Shown here in pieces: positions 42,628-50,696 of a stretch of 64,000 nt of DNA. This DNA comes from JASLBX01 sp035762665 (GTDB lineage Bacteria > Actinomycetota > Actinomycetes > Jiangellales > Jiangellaceae). Where the stretch lies: the NCBI GenBank assembly GCA_035762665.1, contig DASTNZ010000034.1, positions 1 through 64,000 of the forward strand, written 5' to 3'. The first letter of the stretch is position 1. The number at the start of each line of letters is the position of its first letter. A program made the translations under genes and the position numbers. The notes under the pieces were generated by a model. It was not told the origin of the DNA. It saw nothing but the letters and a program-made list of their open reading frames with translations, and searched no databases.

Positions 42628-44880
42628 TCACCTCCCAGATTGGTTGCCAGCCGGATCCGGGGTCACTCCCACCGCGCCAAGGGCTGCGAACAAGTCGTCA
42701 CGGCTCACTGGCTTGACGAGATATGCCGCTGCTCCGAGCGCCGCACCTCGGGTCTTCTCATCGACGATGGAGACAATGATCACAGGTACGTCGCGCGTCA
42801 GCGGATCGTTCTTGAGACGCTTGAGCACTTCCCAGCCGTCCAGGCCCGGGAGCCGGATATCCAGCAGAACCGCAGCTGGAACTGTTCCGCGGACTGCGGC
42901 AAGACCTGAGGCGCCGTCGCGAGCAGTAGTGACCGAGAATTCGGCCCCAGAGAGGTACGCGGTCAACAGGTCAAGCGACGGCCGGTCGTCGTCAATGAGC
43001 ACTATGCCTTTCGTCTCTCGCGACTGGAGCTCACCGCCCGCTTGCCTGCGGGACCCCTCCGTTGGAAGGGAGAACCCGAACCTGCTGCCACGTCCAACTT
43101 CGCTCTCGAGCCACATACGACCACCGAACAGCTCCACAATGCGCCGCGAGAGCGTCAGGCCGAGACCGGTCCCTTCCTCTCGCGAAGGGCCTCGCCCGCC
43201 CTGCTGGAACGACTCGAAGATCCGCTCACGGTCAGTCTCGGCGATTCCGATCCCGGTGTCGGTCACGGTGATGTCGATCTGGGAGCCGTGGCGCTGTGCC
43301 CAAATCGTCACCGATCCGCCGTCGGGCGTGAACTTGACGGCGTTCGTCAGGAGGTTCAGGACGACCTGCTTGAGTCTCAGCTCGTCGGAATAGACGGTGC
43401 CGACGTCGGTGTCTACGTCGACAGAGAGCTGTATGCCGTGGGCGAGCGCACGCTCGCGAAGCATCGAGGCAGCGTCGTCGAGAAAGGCGCGAAGGTCGAA
43501 CTCAGAGTATTCGAGCTCCATCCGGCCGGCCTCGACCTTCGACAGGTCGAGGATCTCGTTGAGCAGCTCCAACAGGTGCCTGCCGGAACTGTAGATGTCG
43601 CGCAGGTACTCCTCTTGGCGCTCGTTGATCTCGCCGAACATGCGCTCCAGAAGGACCTCTGAGAACCCGAGCACTGCATTGAGTGGCGTACGCAGTTCGT
43701 GCGACATGCTGGCGAGGAACTCCGACTTGTGTCTGCTCGCCTCCTGTAGTTCGAGACTCTGTTCCTTGAGCTCGCGATACAGTTGCGCGTTCAGCAGCGC
43801 CAGTGCGGACTGCGTCGCGAGCGTTTCGAGCATGCGGAGGGTGTCCTGGGAGAAGCCACCGACCTGCTTTCGTCGGACGATCAGGCAGCCGACGATCTGG
43901 TCCTCGCGAAGCATCGGCACGGCCGCCAACGACCGCCATCCCGCCTCGAACAGGATGCGCAGATGCGGATCGAGCTCGATGGTCCCCAGATCCTCGACCG
44001 CCAGCGGCCGCTTCTCGCGTGCAGCTCGTCCCACCAAGCTCTCGTCGAGATGGATTCGGATGGTGCGCAGCTGTTGGACCACGCGCGGATCGGTCTGGTA
44101 GACGCTGCGCACCATGAAGCAGCCGAGCCGGTCGGAATACTCCATGATCGAGCCGCCATCCGTCGCCGAGAGCTCCACGGCGTGCATGACGACCGTGGCC
44201 AGGACATCGTCGACGTCAAGGCTCGAGCTGACCGCCTCTCCTACCTCCTGCAGTGCCTCCAGCTCCCAGACCTTTTTGGCCAGCTCGACACGGCGTGCCT
44301 CTAGCTCCTGGACGAGCTTGACTCCGTTGACGGCCATCGCAGCCTGGCCGGCGAAGCCTGAGGCGATAGCCATCTCCCGCTCGTCGAACGGACTGACCTC
44401 GTTACGCAATACACTCAGCGCCCCGACGACCTCGTCGTCGAAAATCATCGGCGCTCCCATGGTGGAGCGGAACCCGGCGATGCGCTGAAGGTCGTGGCGC
44501 CCGTAGCCGGGGTCTGCCAACACGTCGGGAATCTGCTGGGTCACCCTATCGATGCCGACCCTGCCGATGAGCGTTTCCCGGTCCACCGGAATCGGATGCT
44601 GGGCAAAATAGGTGATGGACTCCGCCGACATGCCGACGGCCTTGATCAGGTGGTAGACCCCGTCCTCGATCAGGTAGAGGAGCGCAGCCTGCGAACGGCA
44701 GAGCCGCCGTACGCTCTCGACGATGGTCGTCAGCACCGTGTCGGGATCACTGGCCGAGCGGCCCAACGCGGACAGGACGTCGGTCGCGGCTTCGAGTTGA
44801 TCCGTGACAGTCACGAGAACCTGACGAAGACGTTCGTTGTCAGCGTCCGTGGCTTCCACGATATGGGACGGTTCGACCAT
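42628..44880 (-). CDS. Hybrid sensor histidine kinase (2 GAF, HisKA, HATPase, receiver)
   Basis: A protein of 750 residues with no membrane helix, so a cytoplasmic sensor. GAF1 is at about 45-190, GAF2 at about 215-370. The HisKA phospho-acceptor is His394 in SMSHELRTPLNA. The ATPase has the N box LTNAVKF (about 511-517), G1 DTGIGI (541) and G2 GTGLGL (570). The C-terminal receiver has Asp674 in VLLDIRLPGLDG. ATG at 44880 has GGGGGAG upstream; an open frame runs further up to 45084 but reads through alcohol dehydrogenase debris on the other strand. First gene of the operon. Confidence 0.92.
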   Translation of the reverse strand: MVEPSHIVEATDADNERLRQVLVTVTDQLEAATDVLSALGRSASDPDTVLTTIVESVRRLCRSQAALLYLIEDGVYHLIKAVGMSAESITYFAQHPIPVDRETLIGRVGIDRVTQQIPDVLADPGYGRHDLQRIAGFRSTMGAPMIFDDEVVGALSVLRNEVSPFDEREMAIASGFAGQAAMAVNGVKLVQELEARRVELAKKVWELEALQEVGEAVSSSLDVDDVLATVVMHAVELSATDGGSIMEYSDRLGCFMVRSVYQTDPRVVQQLRTIRIHLDESLVGRAAREKRPLAVEDLGTIELDPHLRILFEAGWRSLAAVPMLREDQIVGCLIVRRKQVGGFSQDTLRMLETLATQSALALLNAQLYRELKEQSLELQEASRHKSEFLASMSHELRTPLNAVLGFSEVLLERMFGEINERQEEYLRDIYSSGRHLLELLNEILDLSKVEAGRMELEYSEFDLRAFLDDAASMLRERALAHGIQLSVDVDTDVGTVYSDELRLKQVVLNLLTNAVKFTPDGGSVTIWAQRHGSQIDITVTDTGIGIAETDRERIFESFQQGGRGPSREEGTGLGLTLSRRIVELFGGRMWLESEVGRGSRFGFSLPTEGSRRQAGGELQSRETKGIVLIDDDRPSLDLLTAYLSGAEFSVTTARDGASGLAAVRGTVPAAVLLDIRLPGLDGWEVLKRLKNDPLTRDVPVIIVSIVDEKTRGAALGAAAYLVKPVSRDDLFAALGAVGVTPDPAGNQSGR

Positions 44881-44958
44881 GGCCGCTTCGCTCCCCCCGC
44901 GGTTGCGCGACCTCCACTTCCCACTCTGCCTGAGTTGGAAGAGGGCCGCAATCGATAG

Positions 44959-45165
44959 CGTTGCGCGCCGGCTGCCGGCCGGCTCCTGATCGAGGTCGTC
45001 GGCTGCGGCGTCTGCCGGTCGAACATCCACATGATCGAGGGCGATTGGGTTGACGGAGGCGTGCCCCGCCATCAGCCCGATCATCCCTGGCCACGAAGCT
45101 ACCGGTCGCGTCGTCGAACGCGGTCACGGAGCAGGCCCTGCGGACGCTGTAATGGGGTGCCACAG
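44959..45165 (+). pseudogene. N-terminal remnant of a zinc-type alcohol dehydrogenase
   Basis: One frame reads GRLLIEVVGCGVCRSNIHMI and then EGDWVDGGVP. After a frameshift near 45065 the next frame reads ISPIIPGHEATGRVVERGHG. This is the zinc-binding N-terminal GroES-like part of a medium-chain dehydrogenase (GCGVCR and PGHE motifs). The start and the remaining 280 or so residues are missing. Decayed gene between the kinase operon and the SRPBCC gene. Confidence 0.65.
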
Positions 45166-45203
45166 CTCCCGCTGATCCCATGGATTATCAGCGCGGGTCG
45201 GGG

Positions 45204-45665
45204 TTATGGCTCCACGTACGCGGCGAGATTCGCCAGCGACGAGGCGAGCCCAGCAGCGTGATCGTCTGCCGAGATGCCGGCGGGCACGTTGTCGGCGCGG
45301 ATCTCAACGTGCGCCCCAGCGTCGACCGCGGTGACTTCCCAGGTCATGGTCATCGTGCCCGCGTACGCTGGATCGTCGGAGACGAAGTCCACGGCCTGCA
45401 CGATCCGCATACCTGGGACGATGTCGACGAAGCGTGCTTCAACGACGTCAGAGTCCGCTGTGGCCTTACCCGGGGCCGCGGAGACGTCCGCGTAGGTCAA
45501 GATCATCCGGTATGACCCGCCCGGCCGTGCGTCAAACCGTTCGAACCGGCCGCTCATTCCGTCAGGCGGTAGCCATTCAGCTAGCGCATCCGGATCAATA
45601 AGAGCGGCGTAGACACGGTCCGGCGGGGCCGCGATCAGTCGGGATGCCGTATCCGTCCGTGCCAT
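45204..45665 (-). CDS. SRPBCC (AHSA1/START-like) domain protein
   Basis: A protein of 153 residues with the helix-grip fold pattern: SRLIAAPPDRVYAALIDPDALAEWLPPDGM, FDARPGGSYRMIL, and a C-terminal helix DDHAAGLASSLANLAAYVEP. Such proteins bind hydrophobic ligands in a cavity; the ligand is unknown. ATG at 45665 gives the usual N terminus; a TACCAT box 6 nt upstream (45672-45677) suggests a leaderless transcript. Upstream open frame to 45758 is unlikely to be translated. Confidence 0.8.
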   Translation of the reverse strand: MARTDTASRLIAAPPDRVYAALIDPDALAEWLPPDGMSGRFERFDARPGGSYRMILTYADVSAAPGKATADSDVVEARFVDIVPGMRIVQAVDFVSDDPAYAGTMTMTWEVTAVDAGAHVEIRADNVPAGISADDHAAGLASSLANLAAYVEP

Positions 45666-45671
45666 GGCGAC

Positions 45672-45677
45672 ATGGTA
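45672..45677 (-). promoter_or_regulatory. -10 box of the SRPBCC gene
   Basis: TACCAT on the minus strand, 6 nt before the ATG at 45665, with no ribosome binding site between. Confidence 0.35.
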
Positions 45678-45957
45678 TGGCCGCGGCCCGAGCTCACCAG
45701 ATCGGCTGACCGGTGACTGCTCCATGAGCAGGATGGCTCCCCAGGCGTCGGGATACATTCCCTGATTAGCGGGTCTCGTGGTCGATGCGGGAGAGCCGCG
45801 TAACGCGCCAGCTCAAGCGGACGAATAGTCACTGACCAGGTCCGCTCGGTGCGGCGAATGGACGACAGGTTCGAGGTCGAACTGGACGATCACGCGGTCC
45901 TGGCGCGGCGGTCGGCTGCGGTCAAACTGGATCTGGTCGAGCAAGAGGTAGGCGCCG

Positions 45958-46593
45958 CTAGCGCCGGCGCACCGCATAGGAGAGGTGCGTGACCATCGGT
46001 GACGGCTGGGTCCGGATCAGGTCGAGGGCGATGCGGCCGGCGTCCACATTGTCGAACAACCTGATTCCTTTACCGAAGAAGACTGGCCCCAGGGTGATGG
46101 TGAACTCGTCGACCAGCCCTGCGTTCAGGTACTGCAGGATCGTCTCCGCGCCACCCGCGATGCGAACGTCCCGGTCTCCGGCCGCCTCGCGGGCCTGCTT
46201 GAGAGCATTCTCGATGCCGTCGTTGACGAAGTGGAACGTGGTGCCTCCGGGCCGTTCCCAGGGCTGGCGGACTTCGTGCGTCACCACGTACACCGAGGTG
46301 TGGAACGGGGCCTCCTCCGGCCACCGGTGCTCGCCAGCGTCGAACATCCGCTTACCCATGACGCTCGCGCCGGTCCTGTTGTACGTCTCCTCGAGCACGG
46401 CATTGTCAGATCCCTCGTCGCCACCGGCGCCGATCTTCAAGTTCTCACGTAAGAATCGCTGCTTGAACGCCCAGTGCTGAAGCTGCATCCACTGCGCCAT
46501 CCACTGCTTCAACTCCGGGTCGTCCGCCCGTTCCTCTGGAGCGATGAACCCGTCCAGCGTCATGGCGACGCTGAAGAAGACCTTGCCCGCCAT
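45958..46593 (-). CDS. Dihydrofolate reductase-like (RibD C-terminal domain) protein
   Basis: A protein of 211 residues of the RibD-C/DHFR-like family common in Actinobacteria: KVFFSVAMTLDGFIAPEE at the N terminus, GASVMGKRMFDAGE, VYVVTHEVR, DVRIAGGAETILQYLNAGLVDEFTI and GPVFFGKGIRLFD. Probably an NADPH-dependent reductase, but not the essential folate enzyme. Its ATG shares one base with the stop of the SRPBCC gene upstream (TGATG), so it is the third gene of the arsR-type operon. Confidence 0.88.
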   Translation of the reverse strand: MAGKVFFSVAMTLDGFIAPEERADDPELKQWMAQWMQLQHWAFKQRFLRENLKIGAGGDEGSDNAVLEETYNRTGASVMGKRMFDAGEHRWPEEAPFHTSVYVVTHEVRQPWERPGGTTFHFVNDGIENALKQAREAAGDRDVRIAGGAETILQYLNAGLVDEFTITLGPVFFGKGIRLFDNVDAGRIALDLIRTQPSPMVTHLSYAVRRR

Positions 46594-47081
46594 CAGATTC
46601 CCTCCTGCGCGTTGATGTAATGGGCGAGCCGGCCGAGCGTCTGCTCGCCGCCCTCGATCGCGTGGTACTCCCTGACGGCGTGGTCGCGCAGCTCGGCCGT
46701 CGGGAAGACCGTCCGCATGACCACCTCCGTCACCGCGCCCCGGGCTTCGAACGTCAATACCGACTCGAACGCGTTCGGATCGTCAGCAGAATCGCCGTGC
46801 AGCAGAGTGATCCGATCCGGCCGGGTGATCTCGCGCCAGGTGATCCAGTTCGAGTAGTCCGTCCCGTCCGGCCCGTGCATGACGAAGTCCCAACTGCCGC
46901 CGGCGCGGAATTCGAAGGCCTGCGTCGTGGTGGTGAATCCGGTCGGACCCCACCACTGCGACAGGTGCCGGACGTCCGTGAACGCCTCGAACACCAGCTC
47001 ACGCGGGGCGTCGATGGTGCGGGTGATAACGATCTCGCGATCGGTCGCGGGTTCGGCGGACCGGTTGGCGCTATGTGCCAT
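46593..47081 (-). CDS. SRPBCC/AHSA1 family protein, partner of ArsR-type regulator
   Basis: A protein of 162 residues: EIVITRTIDAPRELVFEAFTDVRHLSQWWGP, FEFRAGGSWDFVMHGPDGTDY, TFPTAELRDHAVREYHAIEGGEQTLGRL-like end. Genes of this family often follow an ArsR-type regulator, as here: it overlaps that gene by 11 bases. Ligand and role unknown; toxic small molecules have been suggested for such pairs. Confidence 0.87.
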   Translation of the reverse strand: MAHSANRSAEPATDREIVITRTIDAPRELVFEAFTDVRHLSQWWGPTGFTTTTQAFEFRAGGSWDFVMHGPDGTDYSNWITWREITRPDRITLLHGDSADDPNAFESVLTFEARGAVTEVVMRTVFPTAELRDHAVREYHAIEGGEQTLGRLAHYINAQEGI

Positions 47082-47421
47082 CTGAATGCTCCTTGTCTCG
47101 TTTCAGTTCTTGCACGTACGCGTCGAGGCGGTTGAAGGTCTCGTTCCAGAACTGCTCGAAACCTCCGACCCACTCGTGGATCGGACGCAGGCCCCGGGCG
47201 TCAAGTCCGTAGAGCCGCTGTTTGCCGGCCTCGCGAACGCGTACCAGCCGCACCTCACGCAGCACCCGCAGGTGCTTGGACGCGCTCGGCTGTGTGATCC
47301 CCAGCTCCTGGGCCAGGTCCAGGACCGGACGCTCGCCCTGCTTCAGCAGCTCCAAGATCTGCCGTCGCTGCGGCTCTGCGATCGCGTTGAACGCGTCTGA
47401 CGTCGTGGGCGCCCGTGCCAT
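47071..47421 (-). CDS. ArsR-family winged-helix repressor
   Basis: A protein of 116 residues. Winged HTH: AIAEPQRRQILELLKQGERPVLDLAQELGITQPSASKHLRVLREVRLVRVREAGKQRLYGLD. It lacks the paired cysteines of metal-sensing ArsR proteins, so it belongs to the SRPBCC-associated subgroup. The start ATG at 47421 follows a strong promoter that overlaps a dyad, which suggests self-repression. First gene of the operon arsR-SRPBCC-DHFR-like. Confidence 0.9.
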   Translation of the reverse strand: MARAPTTSDAFNAIAEPQRRQILELLKQGERPVLDLAQELGITQPSASKHLRVLREVRLVRVREAGKQRLYGLDARGLRPIHEWVGGFEQFWNETFNRLDAYVQELKRDKEHSDGT

Positions 47422-47427
47422 GGAACC

Positions 47428-47455
47428 ATCATATGCCTATATCGGAATACGTCAA
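47428..47455 (-). promoter_or_regulatory. Leaderless promoter with embedded dyad of the arsR-type operon
   Basis: On the minus strand: TTGACG (47450-47455), 16 bases, TATGAT (47428-47433), then 6 nt to the ATG. Inside lies an imperfect dyad, TATGCCTATATCGGAATA (47432-47449; symmetric at 14 of 18 positions), a likely operator for the regulator it drives. Confidence 0.65.
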
Positions 47456-47498
47456 ATCGGAGTCGTCCCGCAGGCGGCGATAGCTGGGGAGGACGCCG

Positions 47499-47711
47499 CT
47501 ACGCGAGGAACGCGCGGGCGGCGTCGACGAAGCCGCGTGGGTCGTCGGCGTAGCAGCGAAGCTCGACGATGGTCTGCTGTGCCTTGGGCAGCTTGACGGT
47601 GACCGGCTCTCGCAACAGAACCCGGACGTTCGTCTGGCTGGACACGCCGATGCTCAGCACGGTCCGACGCGCACCGTGCTGCGACTGGCTTCCTTGGTTC
47701 GCGACGTTCAT
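47499..47711 (-). CDS. Small protein co-transcribed with the MarR-type regulator
   Basis: A protein of 70 residues: Gln/Ser-rich start (NVANQGSQSQHGARR), then a beta-like stretch RTVLSIGVSSQTNVRVLLREPVTVKLPKAQQTIVELRCY and a short helix PRGFVDAARAFLA. No family recognised. Its ATG overlaps the stop of the MarR gene (ATGA), which supports it being real. Confidence 0.55.
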   Translation of the reverse strand: MNVANQGSQSQHGARRTVLSIGVSSQTNVRVLLREPVTVKLPKAQQTIVELRCYADDPRGFVDAARAFLA

Positions 47712-48172
47712 GCGGAGAACTCCTCGGTCCTGACTGTGCCGTGTTCGTAGAGGCGGTTGAGCACGAGATCTATGCCGCCGACGAAACCGGCGACGGTGTC
47801 GTCGGGAAGATCGGCGAACAGCAGGTGGGCGAATTCCTCGTGTCCTCGTTCGAGGTCCGCCGCCGTGGCTGCGCCCTTGTCGGTGAAGGTCACGAGCGTC
47901 GCTCGACGGTCCTTGGGATGGGGCTCACGCGTGACGAACCCGGTCTCGACGAGGGCATCGATCAAACCTGTGACGTTGCGTGGGGTGACGTCGAGCGCCT
48001 CAGCCAGCTGGCGCTGAGTCATGGGTCCGTTGCGCTGGAGCTCCCACAGCACCCGAGTGCGGGCTCCGGTGAGCCCCATGGCCGTCAGGCTGGCCGACAT
48101 GTCCTCACTGATGACCACGGCAAGTTCGAGCAACCGGTCGAGTGCGGTCTGGTCTCGAGAGGACACCGACAT
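47708..48172 (-). CDS. MarR-family transcriptional regulator
   Basis: A protein of 154 residues: helical dimerisation ends and a winged HTH (MTQRQLAEALDVTPRNVTGLIDALVETGFVTREPHPKDRRATLVTFTDKG). ATG at 48172 has GAAGGAG at normal distance; a GTG at 48205 upstream is less likely. It is divergent from the MMPL transporter with a shared operator, so it probably represses the transporter until a ligand binds. Confidence 0.9.
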   Translation of the reverse strand: MSVSSRDQTALDRLLELAVVISEDMSASLTAMGLTGARTRVLWELQRNGPMTQRQLAEALDVTPRNVTGLIDALVETGFVTREPHPKDRRATLVTFTDKGAATAADLERGHEEFAHLLFADLPDDTVAGFVGGIDLVLNRLYEHGTVRTEEFSA

Positions 48173-48192
48173 AAGAGAAGCTCCTTCACCAT

Positions 48193-48215
48193 GTAGTATA
48201 TTCACAATAGTTTAC
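48193..48215. promoter_or_regulatory. MarR-type operator between marR and the MMPL gene
   Basis: A 23-bp dyad of the form GTA-N3-TATT-N3-AATA-N3-TAC, symmetric in all four blocks and AT-rich in a GC-rich genome. On the minus strand a TATACT -10 box (48196-48201 region) of the marR gene lies within it. It is placed to control both divergent genes. Confidence 0.6.
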
Positions 48216-48292
48216 CGGCAAGCTCTCAGCCGGCTCACAGGTGGGTTCGGGCAAGGTGGCTTCACCCGACGGAAATGACTGGGGGACTTCTC

Positions 48293-50482
48293 GTGGCTGT
48301 CTTGCTCTACCGGCTCGGTCGGTTTGCCTACCGGCGACGCTGGTACGTGGCTGTGACCTGGATCGCTCTGCTGATTGCCACTGGCGTCGGGTCGGCGACC
48401 TTGGCAGGGGAGAACAGTGAGTCGTTCGAGATCCCGGGCACCGAATCCCAGGCGGCGTTCGACCTGCTCAACGAGCGGTTCCCCGGCTCGAATGCGGCCG
48501 GCGCCACTGGGCGAATGGTCTTCGCCGCGCCGGAGGGCGAGCAGTTGTCCGCGCCCGAGAATCAGGCGGCGGTCGAGTCGGTGGTCGACGAGCTCAACGC
48601 GGCGCCCGGCCTGGCGACCGTCGCGGATCCGTTCGAGGTCGGCTCGGTCTCGCCGGACGGCCGGATCGGGTACGCCGAAATCCAGTACGAGTCGCAGATC
48701 TTGGACGAGCAGGAGCGGGAGGCACTGTTCGCCGCTGCGGAGACGGGCAGGGACGCCGGCCTGACCGTCGAGATCGGTGGCGACATCGCCTTCGAGGAAG
48801 AGGTCGGTGGCGGCACTGAGTTCATCGGTCTCGCCGTGGCCGCTGTCGTCCTGGTGATCACCTTCGGTTCGTTCATCGCGGCCGGTATGCCGTTGCTCAA
48901 CGCGATCATCGGTATCGGCGTGACCATCTCCGCGATCACGATCAGCACTCGGTTCATCGACATGTCGTCGGACACGACGATCCTGGCGATGATGCTCGGT
49001 ATCGCGCTAGCGATCGACTACTCGTTGTTCATTGCGTCGCGGTACCGGCATGAGCTTGCCCTCGGGCGTGATGGCGACGAGGCCGCGGGCCGGGCGGTGG
49101 GGACGGCGGGAAACGCAGTGGTCTTCGCCGGGCTGACCGTCATGATCGCGTTGTCCGGCCTGTCGATCATCGGCATTCCGTTCCTCACTCAGATGGGCCT
49201 CGCTGCAGCCTTCGCGGTCGCGATGGCAGTGATCATTGCGCTGACCATGCTGCCGGCGCTGTTCGGCTTCGCCAAGCGCCGGATCCTGGGCGGCAAGATT
49301 CCCGGCCTTCGCATGCGCGACCCCGAAGCCGAGGAGCCCACGCTGGGTCTGCGGTGGGTCCAGATGATCACTCGGAATCCGATCAAGGTATTGACGATCG
49401 CGATCGTCGCCGTTGGTGCGCTGGCGATTCCGGCGGCGAGCCTGCAGCTGGGCATGCCGGACGAAGGCAGCTTCAGCGAGGACATGACGCAGCGACGGGC
49501 GTACGACCTGCTCGCCGAGGGGTTCGGTCCCGGCTTCAACGGGCCGCTGCTGGTCGTGGTCGACGCGGCCGAAAGCGCCGACCCCGAAGGTGCGGTCGAT
49601 CAGGTGGTCGCGTCCGCCCAGGAGCTGGAGAACGTAGCCGCCGTCGTTCCAACGGGGTTCAATCCGGCCGGCGACACAGGCATGGTCTCCGTGGTCCCGA
49701 TGACAGGTCCGAGCGCGGAACAAACCGAGCAGCTAGTGCAAGACATCCGGGCCCTGTCGTCCGAGGTTCAGTCGCAGTCCGGTGCGGACATCATGGTCAC
49801 CGGCGCAACGGCGGTGCTCATCGACTTCAACGAGAAAATCGCCGATGCCATCATCCCGTACCTGGCTGTTGTCGTCGGGCTGTCCTTCCTGATCCTGATC
49901 CTGGTGTTCCGGTCGATCCTGGTGCCGCTGAAGGCGGCTCTGGGCTTCCTGGTGACAATGGCCGCCACGTTCGGCGCGACCGTCGCTGTGTTCCAATGGG
50001 GCTGGCTGGCGGACCTAATCGGCGTGCAGCAGACCGGGCCGATCATCAGCTTCCTGCCAATCATCCTGATCGGGTTGGTCTTCGGGCTCGCCATGGATTA
50101 CCAGGTGTTCCTCGTCACCCGGATGCATGAGGAGCACGTGCACGGCATGGCAGCCACGCCGTCGGTCATCAGGGGTTTCCAGCACGGTGCACGTGTGGTC
50201 GCTGCGGCGGCGACCATCATGATCAGCGTCTTCGCCGGGTTCATCCTCGGCGACGACTTCATCAAGCAGATGGGTTTCGCGCTCGCGTTCGCGGTGTTCA
50301 TTGACGCGTTCGCAGTGCGGATGACGATCGTCCCGGCCATCCTGACCCTGCTCGGTGAGCGGGCGTGGTGGCTGCCACGGTGGATGGATCGTGTCCTGCC
50401 GGACGTTGACGTCGAAGGCGAGAAGCTGCGTTGGCACCTCGACGCGGCCGTGCCGCCGGAACCGACGCCCGTCGGCCGCTGA
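48293..50482 (+). CDS. MMPL-family transporter (RND superfamily)
   Basis: A protein of 729 residues with about 12 membrane helices in two repeats, each helix 1 followed by an outside domain. The proton-relay Asp-Tyr pairs are present in both halves: LAIDYSLFIASRYR and LAMDYQVFLVTRMHEE. MMPL proteins export lipids or drugs. GTG at 48293 (GGGGGA 6-8 nt upstream) gives the usual MAVLLYRLGRFAYRRRW; ATG at 48275 is an alternative. Control by the divergent MarR protein suggests a drug or lipid-like inducer. Confidence 0.88.
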   Translation: MAVLLYRLGRFAYRRRWYVAVTWIALLIATGVGSATLAGENSESFEIPGTESQAAFDLLNERFPGSNAAGATGRMVFAAPEGEQLSAPENQAAVESVVDELNAAPGLATVADPFEVGSVSPDGRIGYAEIQYESQILDEQEREALFAAAETGRDAGLTVEIGGDIAFEEEVGGGTEFIGLAVAAVVLVITFGSFIAAGMPLLNAIIGIGVTISAITISTRFIDMSSDTTILAMMLGIALAIDYSLFIASRYRHELALGRDGDEAAGRAVGTAGNAVVFAGLTVMIALSGLSIIGIPFLTQMGLAAAFAVAMAVIIALTMLPALFGFAKRRILGGKIPGLRMRDPEAEEPTLGLRWVQMITRNPIKVLTIAIVAVGALAIPAASLQLGMPDEGSFSEDMTQRRAYDLLAEGFGPGFNGPLLVVVDAAESADPEGAVDQVVASAQELENVAAVVPTGFNPAGDTGMVSVVPMTGPSAEQTEQLVQDIRALSSEVQSQSGADIMVTGATAVLIDFNEKIADAIIPYLAVVVGLSFLILILVFRSILVPLKAALGFLVTMAATFGATVAVFQWGWLADLIGVQQTGPIISFLPIILIGLVFGLAMDYQVFLVTRMHEEHVHGMAATPSVIRGFQHGARVVAAAATIMISVFAGFILGDDFIKQMGFALAFAVFIDAFAVRMTIVPAILTLLGERAWWLPRWMDRVLPDVDVEGEKLRWHLDAAVPPEPTPVGR

Positions 50483-50696
50483 TGTGATCGGTTCAACGTC
50501 TTCAGAAGGACGAGTAGGCTGTGGCTGCGGGTGTCACGTCACTGCCTTGGCTGGACGCCCGCATCCACGAGTGCTGACCCCGGCCAGGGCCGGGGATATT
50601 AACCGGCAAGCGTGGGCACCTGCGACATCTGGCGTACGTTAGTGGGGCGAGACCGGCGAAAGAGGCCGGCCACGATCTCACGCGAGTGGGGGCCTT

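Noticed and set aside
45858..45992. 44-codon frame from ATG at 45858 (MDDRFEVELDDHAVLARRSA start)
   Set aside because: Overlaps the end of the DHFR-like gene, has no ribosome binding site or -10 box, and no family is recognised; it may be a remnant.
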